From NCBI GenBank assembly GCA_947646735.1, contig CANTFK010000046.1, positions 1 through 64,000 of the forward strand: a stretch of DNA of 64,000 nucleotides. The letters run 5' to 3'. The notes beneath the pieces were generated by a model. The model searched no databases. It was not told the origin of the DNA and saw nothing but the letters and a program-made list of their open reading frames with translations. A program made the position numbers and the translations under genes. Positions 42,960 through 53,156 of the stretch are shown here, piece after piece. The stretch's first letter is position 1. Each line of letters starts with the position of its first letter. The stretch is from Peronospora farinosa (taxonomy: Eukaryota > Oomycota > Peronosporomycetes > Peronosporales > Peronosporaceae).

Positions 42960-44110
42960 AAATGAAGGAACATCACGCTGCGAACGACATAACTCGCAGA
43001 ATCATCGAGTCTTGTGTACAAGGAACTAATGAACCCGATTATAGAATCATCAACACGATGGGGGCGCGCCTCTTAGCCTATCCAAAGCGTGGTTATTCCC
43101 GAGGAGATGCGCATGGATCTTGTCGAATTTTATCATTTAAACCTGTGTCATCCTGGTATCAAGCGCCAGTATCACACGATGAATCCAAAATTTTACTGCT
43201 CGAGCATGGAGAAAAGTGTAGTTAAATTTGCTCGAGCCTGTATCGCTTGCAAGCGCGCAAAACTCCACGGTGGCGCTTAAGCACATGGTAAGCTACCTCC
43301 ACGCGACATTGACACCGTGAATAAAGAACTTTTGAGTTTGAAATAATTTTGAAACTTAATCCGTTCGATGTAATACATGTGGACCATATCGAGCCGTATG
43401 AGCCCGAGAATATTATGCACTGACAGTGGTCGACGATGCGACGCGATGGCTAGAAGCTTCGGTGCAAATCAACAAGCAAGCCAAGACTACGGCTAAGAAC
43501 TTTGATGCGACTTGGCTGTGTCGACAACCGCGTCAGTAAAGGCGTTAGGCGACAGAGGAACAGAATTCTATACCGCTGAATTTCGAGAGATGTTAGCTAG
43601 CTACGGAATCAAGCCAAAGCCTATTTCGCGTAAGAATCCCCAAACCAATGCGATATGCGAGCGGTCCACCTCAAGCTGATGATTGTATAGGTTGTTACCC
43701 GGACGGTGACTGGCGTCAAGTTATCCATTATGCTGCTTTTGCAGTATCACAGCATAATAGGAACGACGCCCGCCCACACGATCTTCGGTCAAGATCTAGT
43801 AACGCGACAGCTACACGATGCTAATTGGATGTACCTAACCAAGCGCAGATTTGAAGCAATCCTCCGTGATAACACACGCGAGAACGACAAGCGACTTCAA
43901 CACTTTTACTATCATGTCATGATCCGCATGATAAGAAAGATCGCGGAAACAAGCAGCGTCAAGTCGCAACTGGACCCTACGCTATCACTAAGGTGCACGA
44001 CAACGGCATTGTGACGCTTGACTTCGGATTCACGCAACAACGGATCACATACGCCGACTCTTTCCGTGTTGAAGTTTTCAAGAATCCAGCATGGGAGCGA
44101 GTGACATGAT
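42960..44110 (+). pseudogene. Gypsy element E integrase, disrupted
   Basis: The HHCC zinc-binding domain reads LVEFYHLNLCHPGIKRQYHT and FARACIACKRAKLHG (43089-43280). Core fragments follow (AYALTVVDDATRWLEASVQI near 43420, a D-R-G-T-E-F segment near 43550), then ITVSQHNRNDARPHD-like and IFGQDLVTRQL segments (43735-43820). Repeated frameshifts. It ends before the junction back into D at about 44370. Confidence 0.65.
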
Positions 44111-44372
44111 TGTCAACGATTCTATAAAGTACTATCTGCTCATACGCAAGAAGTGGCGCCAGGATAGTGGTCATAAACCTGGCGACAGCTGTGGACCTTC
44201 AAGGTTGGATCTAGGGTATCGTATGCCCACAGTTGAGTAGTGTAGGAAAACATGATGACTCGAGATGCGTTAGCAAAGCAGTCCTAACAAATTATATTCG
44301 TTATCACGAAGTCAGGCAACGGGAAAACTCCTCTGCAAGCCACGAGCTTGTCACTTTGAATTTTTTTAGGAA

Positions 44373-45407
44373 CCAATCGGTCTTGAAGGTCGTCATTAGC
44401 AGGGATGACGACACGAGGTGAATCAAAGACGTCCATCGTGTACGTCAGCAACGGTCCATCAAGCGCGTAACGCTTGATGTTTTTGCGTGTTGGTTTCGTC
44501 AACTTACCGAGTAAATTTTCGCTCTGGTCTTTGAGATAATTGATGATTCCTCATAGAATAAATTATTTACATAGGATTCAGCATTTGAGTTCGGATCGGC
44601 AGCACGGGTGTCGAAATCATCGCAGTGAGCCTCAACTCAATGCAACACGCACAGATATCTTCGTCGTAATCAACATTCTTCGTTTGATGACCTATGTCGC
44701 GACGAAGATCGTAATCAGGACGACGAGAAAACGCGTCAGCGAGAATATTATTCTTGCCAGGCTTGTAATGCACCACAAAATTATACTCGGCAAAAAAATG
44801 AAAGCCATCGTGCCATACGCTGGGACAAGTGAGGACTCTTGACGGCGGTACGAAATGATGCGTGATCTGTGTAGATATAAAACACCTTTTTGCCGAGCAA
44901 ATATACTCTGAACTTGATTAGCGCGTAGCGCATAGCCAGAAGTTCCTTGTCGTGTACCGGATAAATTATCTCGGCAGGTTTCATCTGTCGCGATTGAAAA
45001 GTCACGATGCGCTCTCGACCCTCGTCATCAAATTGCATGAGGGCACATCCTATACGCAAATTTCTCGCTTCACATACGACGCGAAATGGCTTGGAGTCAT
45101 CAGGTAGCATCAGTACTGGTGACTCGGACAAGCTCTCCTTCACGGAGTCGAAGGCAGATTGATGTTCTGCCGTCCATAACCATACTGCATCTTTCTTGAT
45201 AAAAGTCGATAATGGCTGAATTAGCTCAGCATTATTCTTCGTATACTCATGCAAGTAATATGCCAGACCGAGCCATTGACGTAATTCAGTTTGGTTCCTG
45301 GTCGTTGACCAGGAACAGATCGTATGAGATCTTCTCAGGATCAGCGCGGACACCTTCCTTGCTGACGTAGCAATCGAATACTGGAATCTCGGGAGCGCAA
45401 ATAACAC
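44373..45407 (-). pseudogene. Gypsy element D RNase H and linker, disrupted
   Basis: Minus-strand frames: TKNNAELIQPLSTFIKKDAV, RIGCALMQFDDEGRERIVTF, IIYPVHDKELLAMRYALIKF and FYIYTDHASFRTAVKSPHLS form the RNase H domain. After a frame change VHYKPGKNNILADAFSRRPD follows, then YALDGPLLTYTMDVFDSPRV leading to the integrase. The frame ends at about 44370, where element E is inserted. Confidence 0.85.
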
Positions 45408-45920
45408 ATTTCTTCAAATTCACATACAGTTTATTCTCGCGCATAGCTTGAAACACCTGCTTCAAGTGTCGAAGGTGTACCTCCGTAGCGCTTAGCTTTT
45501 GCTCAGCGCGGCTGTGAACAAAAACATCGTCAAAGTAGCTCGGTGCAAAGTCGCGAAGTGGACGGAGTACTTGTGTCACCATCCGATTGAACGTAGCTGG
45601 GGCATTCTTAAGACCTTGTGGCATGACTAACCACTCCCAAAGCATCCCGCTTGGGGTGCTGAATGCAGTGAACGGAATGTCACTGTCCCTCATGAGGATC
45701 TGATAGAAACCGTCTGTCAGATCTATGGCGCTGTAGATCTCTCTCCCGGACATGGTATTTAATACCATGTCTTTTCGAGGGATAGGCGTTTGAGCCGGGA
45801 TCGTGGCGTCATTCAGCTTGTTGCAGGCGTGCACAATGCGCCGACCGCCGGTGGCTTTCTTCACACAGAAAGTCGTGCTCGAATGTGGCGAGATACTCTT
45901 GCGGACTGGGGCCTGGGTCG
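45286..45920 (-). pseudogene. Gypsy element D reverse transcriptase core
   Basis: The minus-strand frame has STTFCVKKATGGRRIVHACN, AIDLTDGFYQILMRDSDIPF, MPQGLKNAPATFNRMVTQVL and the catalytic SYFDDVFVHSR, in good order without internal stops. The N-terminal roughly 90 residues of RT are missing because the sequence switches at about 45945 into a scrap of chromovirus RNase H. Confidence 0.9.
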
Positions 45921-45944
45921 CTCTCATGTACCAGTGGACGTTAG

Positions 45945-46155
45945 AGATTGTGAAGTGCAAGAGAGGTGAAGACTAGGTAATGAGTGCATTGACACCCAGT
46001 ATCACGCCTCGAGAAGTGTAGGCTTAATCTTGTCTTCAATTGCTCCTAGGAAGCAAGCCAGACAGACGACTTACAGGCGATAGCGTATACAGGGTTGCCC
46101 GAAGAACGAAGAGCATCCCAAGACTGTGCCGAGAAGTTTTTTTCGCCCGCTGATT
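45945..46155. mobile_element. Chromovirus RNase H scrap inside element D
   Basis: On the plus strand 45945-46090 matches 19670-19800 of chromovirus C: both carry the words GATTGTGAAGTGCAAG and GAAGCAAGCCAG, and the translated start IVKCKRGED is followed by a TAG where C has CAG. It replaces the N-terminal part of the D reverse transcriptase. Origin by template switching or repair is possible. Confidence 0.65.
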
Positions 46156-46159
46156 TAGG

Positions 46160-47523
46160 CTAGGCAACCTTTGGGCGAGCCTCCAGAAGTTCTTCACTGG
46201 CTGCTTCGGTGGCTGAAACGATGCACACCTGCTCCTTGTCGTCGGCCTTGAGGTCGTGAAGGAGATCTTTCCAAGAAAGTTCTGACAGAGATGTGATCTC
46301 TGCAGCAGTGCACGGTGGGCTCACTACCTCAATGTAGCGGCCACGATGTGGAGATCCCTCCACATATTCAAGCGCGCATACGGATTCCGTCACTACGAAT
46401 CATCTGCATCAGCTTTTTGACGTAAATTTTCGTCGTCTTGGTTATCGGCGTGCTCCTTTATTGCGATTCCTCTTGCGTCTCTATCCCCTGATCGGGGCTG
46501 GCACGTCGCTATTACAAAATGATGATGTACCCCCTCTAGACGTGGGAGCTCTGTCTCCACCACTTCGTTCTCATGCGGGTTCATAGTATGCACATTCTCG
46601 TCAATCAGAGGCGGGCGCTCGTCGTCGACCGCCTCACTTGTTTGCGGGAGCCTCTGATCGACCGCCTCGATATTGATCGGGAGCCTCCGCTCGTCCAATG
46701 TGCTTGTACGCGGGAGCCCCTGCTAAACCGCCTCGTTGAGAATCGGGAACCCCTGTTCGACCGATGTCTGTGTATGCGGGAACCGCTGTCGCCTCGTTCT
46801 GTGGCTCCATCAGTGTAACGGAACATACTGCGCACAGAGGGCCATCGCTCTCTCTGTGTTGACTACTAGTCATGGCAAGCTCGTTCACGACCCTGAAGTG
46901 AGGCCAATCGGATGACGCGACCAACAAATGAGTGAACACTTCACTGACGTCATAACCGCTTCGTCGTTTGACGGACCGAGATAGCCAATCTATCTTCGGC
47001 TGATACCGTGACAGCCACGGTATCCCAAGTATGCAATCAAATGCATAGTTCATCTCGTACACCAAAAATTCGTCGTTGCTTTGGAAACCGTCGAAAGTGT
47101 ACGGTAAAACCACTGTTTTACGCGGGACACGTTTTGGTTGTCCATCGGCAAGTTTGACAACGATGTCACCTGGACCTTCTCGAACCGTGACAGTTGACGG
47201 GAGAAGGGACAAACAGGATGCACGAAAGAAGTTGTTGGAAGCGCCAGAATCCAACAACGCTCGAAGTGGTCGCTTCACTCCAGCGACGATGAGACTGATA
47301 ATAATTAGTCTCGAATCATCGCGCATGGTGGTGGCATTGAAGTGAGTATGAACCACTTTGGGGATAGGAGCTCGAGCTGCCACCTGAGAACTCAGGGCTC
47401 CATTTCTGCAAGTAAGCGCCCCGCGCCAATGGAGCCGCTCATTTGTTTGAGTGACCACCGACGACACAGCGTTTCCACGTAAGACAGCTGTGTTCATAGT
47501 CATCGGCGCAGGTGCTCTACATA
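46160..47523 (-). pseudogene. Gypsy element D protease and repetitive linker
   Basis: The minus strand reads from CRAPAPMTMN (end of the zinc-knuckle region) through HFNATTMRDDSRLIIISLIV to the protease core RALLDSGASNNFFRASCLSL (D-S-G) and CILGIPWLSRYQPKIDWLSR. The linker to RT (about 46835-46400) carries imperfect 36-45 base repeats giving REP-L-x-x-R patterns in one frame. It ends with the segment at 46393-46160 (WKDLLHDLKADDKEQVCIVS). Confidence 0.8.
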
Positions 47524-49097
47524 TGTGGTGAAGTGCCAGGAGAATCGGGGCCCAGGGTACCAAGGCCCCAGGGTACCAGGGTACAGGGGTACCAGGGTAC
47601 ATGGGCCCCAGGGTACAAGGGCCCAGGCCTCGCAAGGTCCCAAGGTTCAATCGAGGGTCACCAGGGACAGGGTTTCCAGTCACCAGGGACCGGAGTACTA
47701 GTCACTAGGGGCAGGGTTTTCAGTTACCGGGGACAGGGATACCAGTGACCGGGGACAGGGTTTCTAGAAACCGGGGACGAGGGTATCAGTCACCAGGGAC
47801 AGGGCACCAGGGACAGAGTACCAGATACCGGGGACAGGGGTACCAGTTACCGGGGACAGGGGTATCGAACGTCCAGGGTCAAAGGTACAAGGTTACCCTA
47901 CCGGGCGCACACCAGGATTCGAAGGGTCCAGTGCCCCGAGGTGGTTCAAGGTCCTAAGTTCAAAGAAGGTACAAGGTATTTCTACGTGCAGAGACAGTAC
48001 AGGCTCCAAGGTCCAAGGGCCCACGGTACAAGAGACCAGGGTATCAGGGACCTAGGCACAGGGTACAGGGCCCAGGGTACCGAGGCCCAGAGGCCCGGGG
48101 TACCGGGGTACCGTGGTACCGGGGTGCCGGGGCCCAGGGTACCAGGGTCCCAGGGTACCAGGGCAACGGGGCCCAGGGATACCGGGGTACCGGGGTGCCA
48201 GGGTACCAGGGTAACGGGGCCCAGGGCTACCGGGGCCCAGCTGTGGAGAAGTGCCAGAGAAATGGAGGGGGCCTTTGAAGTTATCATAATAACTGGTGTG
48301 AAAGATCTCGGTCACTCTCTTGAATGAGTGACAGGGAGTGACCAGGGCCCCGAACTGGTCCAAGGTCCCGAGTTCGGAGAAGGTACTAGGATGTCCTACA
48401 CTACAGACCAAAGGACTAGTGCTGCTAGGGCAGCTTAGGTGGACCCCAGGTAACAGGTGGGTCCCAGAAAAAGGTGGACCCAGGTGACCGGTGGACCCCA
48501 GGTGACAGGATGACCCAGGTGACCGGTGGACCCAGGTGACCAGTGGACCCCAGACGACTGGTGGGTCCCATGTGACAGGTGGACCCCAGGCGATAGGTGG
48601 ACCCAGGTGACTGTTGGACCCAGGTGACCGGTGGACCCCAGGTAACAGATTGACCCCCCAGTGACAGGTTGACCCAGGTGACAGATTGACCCCAGGAAGT
48701 ATTTTGGCCTGTGGGTTCGTACCCATTCTACGACTCGCTATAGGAAGCGGTTTCCCTGCGGGGAACAAGAAAAGGGGTCGAAAGACCAAGAAACCGTTAG
48801 CCACCGAAGGGGTACATAGTACCAGGTGCCTGCTTTCGACCCAGTCGATTGAGCTCAAGAAACCCCGGGCCCGAGTGAAGTATATCCATTGGTGGCCCCC
48901 AAGTCCCTCTATACAAGACCAAGTCTTTAAGTCTTCTGCGTCTACCGAGGAGCAAGACCAGCCAAGCCGACGGGTACACAAGGTGAGACCCAAAGTTGAC
49001 GCGACACGGTATCGGGGTACCCCCTCCGTAAGTCGGCAGTCCGGCGCTGTGTGTGTTTGTGGTTCTCTCACGTCGTTTATGAATCCACTCCACCACA
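47524..49097 (+). mobile_element. Chromovirus-type LTR K inside element D gag, with two minisatellites
   Basis: Termini TGTGGTGAAG and CTCCACCACA match those of the LTR at 50366. The 3' third (about 48700-49097) is clearly related to it (GGAAGCGGT, CGAGTGAAGTATATC, CCGACGGGTACACAAGGTGA). The 5' part holds a 10-bp GGGTACCAGG-type array (47556-48245) and a 17-18 bp GGTGGACCCAGGTGACC array (48425-48690). It lies where the middle of gag should be, and that gag segment is missing. No target duplication (ACATA against GTGTC), so deletion or recombination followed insertion. Confidence 0.75.
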
Positions 49098-49627
49098 GTG
49101 TCATCTTGAGGAGGCTTGAAAGCCAGTCGTAAGTCACGCTGGATATCGTCCAGCGTAGGGAATGCCGACTCATCTACGACGAGCTTTCCGAGAGCCCATT
49201 TTTTTGGCTTTGCCAACAAGCCGAGACAGGAGGAAGTTAACCTTGGACGTCGGAGCGTCAATCAATCTTGAAGCTATCGCAATATCCACCTCGCGAAACC
49301 AGCGATTAAGGGGGGACGATCCGGGCCATCACCGGAGTACGTTAATGTCTCCATCTTGATAGCTTCATGATGCGAAGTGCGCGAGGGAGTCAATACTCGC
49401 CGATTCGCTTTGGCGAGCTCGCGCACCGTGGAATCTTGGATGGCGTCACGTTGATCATCGGACGTCGGTGTGCTCAGCAGCGACGTCACAATAGTTTCAC
49501 CAGACCCCGCCGCAAGGCGGTGTAATGCCTGCCACTCCACCGAGCTGAGATGTGGGAAGTCAGAATGCTTTAGCGAGACCGCTGGCGCCACCGAAGACTC
49601 GCCCATGTTCATCTCGAATCTGGTCAT
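49098..49627 (-). pseudogene. Gypsy element D gag, N-terminal part
   Basis: The minus-strand ATG at 49627 begins MTRFEMNMGESSVAPAVSLK and continues to [21 protein letters not shown] frame break near 49270 leads to [20 protein letters not shown] and FKPPQDDTV, the capsid start in this family, where LTR K interrupts. The rest of gag resumes only at the very end of the zinc knuckle (CRAPAP, 47523). Confidence 0.75.
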
Positions 49628-49653
49628 TGGAAGGACTACAAAGTGCTACAAGG

Positions 49654-49974
49654 TGTAGCGGGCTAAGTACCCGTTACCGTCTTACACTAAAAGGGCGTTG
49701 AGGAAGCGCTCTTAATTAACTCGTAAATATAACTCTGTTTTATTTTCGTTTCATTTTAATTCGCAGGAAAAGTGCGAATATGTTCCCTAGCTCATGGGAA
49801 CCACTCAATATGGAAGTCAATTTATTATTGGTTAAATTATTGGGTATGGCATTCCAACAATACACCAATAATAAAATGACGCGTAGTATCCGCTAATCGG
49901 ATACTGCCCTATGCCTACTTATGTAATTATGTATTATTCCTATAACTACTTATGTAATAGGTCGGCCCATTACA
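49654..49974 (-). repeat. 5' LTR of gypsy element D
   Basis: Minus-strand reading begins TGTAATGGGC and ends CCCGCTACA, followed by CCTTGTAGCACTTTG, the primer-site-like stretch. Near identity with 37290-37599 pairs it with the 3' LTR. Confidence 0.9.
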
Positions 49975-50365
49975 AATTTATATCATATTTCCATACGAGC
50001 TCTCCATTCCGTCAAATAAATGCCATACTTATGGGGCGTTGATACGTCTTCGGCTCTTTCACATTGCTCGGTGCTGTATACTTCGGACCCTACTGGATAA
50101 CTGCAACGCTGCCATTTGCAAAATTTTTCGCTATTCCGTTCATGGGACTTTGCCGTCGCCATGTGTCATTCATTCGTCTCCATTTTAACGGTAAATTAAT
50201 GCTCTAAACCACCTTCGTACGGTTGCGTGTGCTCGCAACAAGTCTCAAGTTCTCCTTTATGTCATAAGTGGCACCTGAACAATTTAAGAGCTCCATTTAC
50301 GTTTTGTGCTGGCGAATCCTAAAAATGTACTTGGGTTTTGTGGTTCCTATCCATTTGCATGCACC
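49975..50365. other. No gene seen
   Basis: Spacer between element D and the solo LTR; no reading frame with recognisable content. Confidence 0.5.
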
Positions 50366-51368
50366 TGTGGTGAAGTACTTGTTTGGAGATATGGAGACCC
50401 AAGAATTCAGTTAGATTCGGAGTATTAAGGACCGTGAACCAGGGAAAAGAGACCAGAGAGACAGGGGCCTCGAGGGGAAGTGACCGTTGGCGGAGAACAA
50501 TTTGCTGGACCCAAAAAGAGATATCAGTATCAGGATATCGGTTAACCGGTACCGAAGGGAATCGACCATAGTCCCTCATTGGTCGACCCGGTCTCTCATC
50601 GGTAGAACTGGGTCCTTCGTCGGTAGACCCGGTCCCTCTTCGGTCGATCCGGGTTCCTCGGGGTTCAGCCACTTTTGACCAGTTAATACAAGGATCAGAC
50701 CAGTTGACGCAAGAAATTAGAGCTTCAAACAAGGATAGAGTAAAGGAGTTAAAAGGATAGGACTATATTAAATACTACTCAATTTGCGTTCTACGTGGCA
50801 CGACTCCGTCGCCCAAGAAGAACTTGCTCTTGGAGCTACCACCTATTCCGGGAAGGGATACATTTTGGCCCCCCGTTGAAGACAGCTGCGTGGTTAAGTT
50901 CAAGTGCGAATAGAGCTCCAGGATAAATTTGGTATGTGAGCTCGTTAGAGTAGCAACACCCCCCAAGACCCGCTATCGGAAGCGGTCTCCCTTACCTCAC
51001 GGTCCGGGGGCAAAGTAAAGGTCAGGTGGTTGATACCCCTGAAAAAAAGGAAAAGGCCAGGGATAAGCACTTTGAAGAATTTGGATCTAATTCCACTCTC
51101 GACAAGATCGATCAAGTGGCCACCTACCGGCCCACCGAGTAAATCATATCCACTCGAGGACCCCCCCCCCCCCAGGTCTACCTCCCTCAAGGCAGACGTC
51201 TACAACTCCACCCAAGTCTTTCGAATAGTTCAACCCGCCACCCGACGGGTGCACAAGGTGAAAGAAGGTCCATACGCGGCATCGAGGTACCCCGTCCGAC
51301 AGTCGTCATTCCGGCACAGTGGGTGGTTGAGGTCTCATCATACAATTTTGAGAACCCACTCCACCACA
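50366..51368 (+). mobile_element. Complete solo LTR of the chromovirus family
   Basis: Full termini TGTGGTG...CACCACA form a 7-bp inverted repeat. It is homologous from end to end with 13491-14523 and carries a short 20-bp minisatellite (50565-50655) and a poly-C run near 51162. The four bases CACC occur directly on both sides (50362-50365 and 51369-51372), a candidate target duplication. No internal region is attached, so it is most likely a solo LTR left by LTR-LTR recombination. Confidence 0.85.
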
Positions 51369-51406
51369 CACCACCAAGCCAGCTTTTTCTGCTGGCTTTA
51401 AACAAT

Positions 51407-51759
51407 TATTAAGAAAAGGAACGATGCACTTCTGCAGAAGTAGGTATAATTAAAAGTAACATATATTTAGCATTAACTGCTTTCGTTTGTTAATACTACA
51501 ACATGCACTCCAGCAACTTGACCATGTACTTGTCAGATGGTACTGATCTTACCTGCCCATCTCGTACCACATTACAGCCGTATCGCCCTGTCTTAACTGT
51601 CAAGTTGTTTCTAGGTCGTCCCATTTATAAGTTGTTGCCCTTTCTCTCCCTGCCCCATCTGCACGATCCTCTCCTCGTGGTACCACATGTCAAACTGTCA
51701 GACAGCCAATCAGACAGGTGACACCGTCCTAGACTTGAGGTACCCGGTGCTTTCTAACA
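51407..51759 (-). repeat. 3' LTR of copia element A
   Basis: Matches 61932-62380 (the 5' LTR) over its length apart from indels. LTR ends form the inverted repeat TGTTAGAAA/TTTCTAACA, best seen by combining the intact end of each copy; here the left end is altered. A 72-codon open frame (51503-51721) is shared with the other LTR, but only because LTRs are duplicates. Confidence 0.8.
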
Positions 51760-52505
51760 CTCGTCATCCTTTAACTGGAACATCGCTCGCAATTTTTCCA
51801 TTTTTGGTGCCGGTAGTGCTTTGTCAGTCTGAAGGTCATCATCTCCTGTGACTTTACAAATTTTGGCACTGTGATATAGTGATTATCAAAAACGGCTATT
51901 GGTATGACTAACAGTATAAAAATAACAATTCGCCGAGTAAGCCGGCGCAATTGAGCTATTACGTTACGAATAACTCCCTTCGTGGTTCGCCCCTTCGGAT
52001 ACAGATGCGGCTTTCGCCCTAGCTGAGTCTCTACAACCAACTCTCCAGAAGCCTGCCTGAGCTCAGCAGATTTTGTTCTCTCAATTCTGTGACCTCACAC
52101 CAATGGGTGGACGCCGACGCTGTCGCGGTTTTACAGGTCACCGGGCGCAGTTTACTCCCGACTAGATAAGTTACGGTGCCCTCGGCTGAGGCCTACCGGC
52201 TCGTCGATCGACGAGTCTTTCTTTCGCTAATGCGCGAGCAATGCCCCTACCCGGGCCGACTTTTACTCTTGGCGCTACCAGTGGTCGATACTTCTATAAG
52301 CTATGCCTCTCGGAGTTCGACGGAAGGCATATTCCAACTCTTGCAGGGGCTTACCGTAAACGTTACACGTCTCCTTGACTTGGAATATTCTGCTCTGTAC
52401 TGATTTATCTCTTTTTTCTACTCCGAAGAGCCTATTCCGTGGCTCTCCGCTACTCCACTGTCTCCCCTATACAATAATCTAGTAAAAGAACAATCGATCT
52501 TCTCC

Positions 52506-52735
52506 AAGACTCGACGAGCCACGACTCGACGAGCAAAGACTCAGGCAGCTAAGACTCGAAGAGCAGATACTCGACGAGTGAAGACTCAGCGAGCCAAACT
52601 AGGCTAGCAAAGACTCAGCGAGCTAAGACTAGACGAGCAAAAACTCAACGAGCGAAGACTCAGCGAGCCAAGACTCGACGAGCAAAGACTCGGCGAACGA
52701 AGACTCGACGAACGAAGACTCGACGAACGAAGCGC
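52506..52735. repeat. 15-bp tandem repeat
   Basis: About fifteen degenerate copies of AGACTCGACGAACGA, with variants such as AGACTCAGCGAGCCA. The last two copies are perfect 15-mers. It lies between copia A pol and its 3' LTR. Confidence 0.85.
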
Positions 52736-52813
52736 GATGCGCAAAACTCATCTGCTCTCCGTCTCGTTCAGCGAAGACTTCGACGGCCAGAATAAACGAT
52801 CAATATTCGACGA

Positions 52814-52914
52814 CGGTTCAAGTTTATCTGCTATCATGCGCAATAAGTGGAAAGAGATATTAGATATTCCTCTTTTCACTTATTGCGCATGATGGCAGAT
52901 TAAATTGAACCGTA
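52814..52914. repeat. Long hairpin (44-base arms)
   Basis: Arms 52814-52857 and 52871-52914 are reverse complements with only a few mismatches (shared core ATCATGCGCAATAAGTG) around a 13-base loop. No coding. It could be a small foldback/MITE or an RNA structure in the element's 3' region. Confidence 0.8.
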
Positions 52915-53156
52915 TATTCACGTGCTTGGAGCTGGGGGTGCTCTTCTCCGACTTGAACTTTTGATGGCGGCTTGGTTTTCGATTTACATCGGCATGGGCT
53001 CGCGTACAAGTAGCTTAAGTTAGTTCAGCAATTTCTTTGTGCCTAGTAGTTAACGGCCAGCTTGCGATACCGAGATGAAATCAGCCTCCATAGTGCTTAG
53101 AGACACCCCTGATTGATTCTTGCACATCCATATAATGACGGCTCCATCCATAGTTA

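Larger units (their letters stand above)
51760..53150. other. 3' non-coding region of copia element A
   Basis: No coding region supported. Contains the 15-bp tandem array (52506-52735) and the hairpin (52814-52914) listed separately. Confidence 0.5.

Noticed and set aside
47512..48327. Long open frames on both strands (up to 349 and 373 codons) rich in Gly/Pro/Tyr
   Set aside because: They are translations of the 10-bp GGGTACCAGG minisatellite, which stays open in all frames.
51503..51721. 72-codon ORF conserved at 62102-62320
   Set aside because: Conservation follows from both being LTR copies of copia A; no independent sign of a protein.
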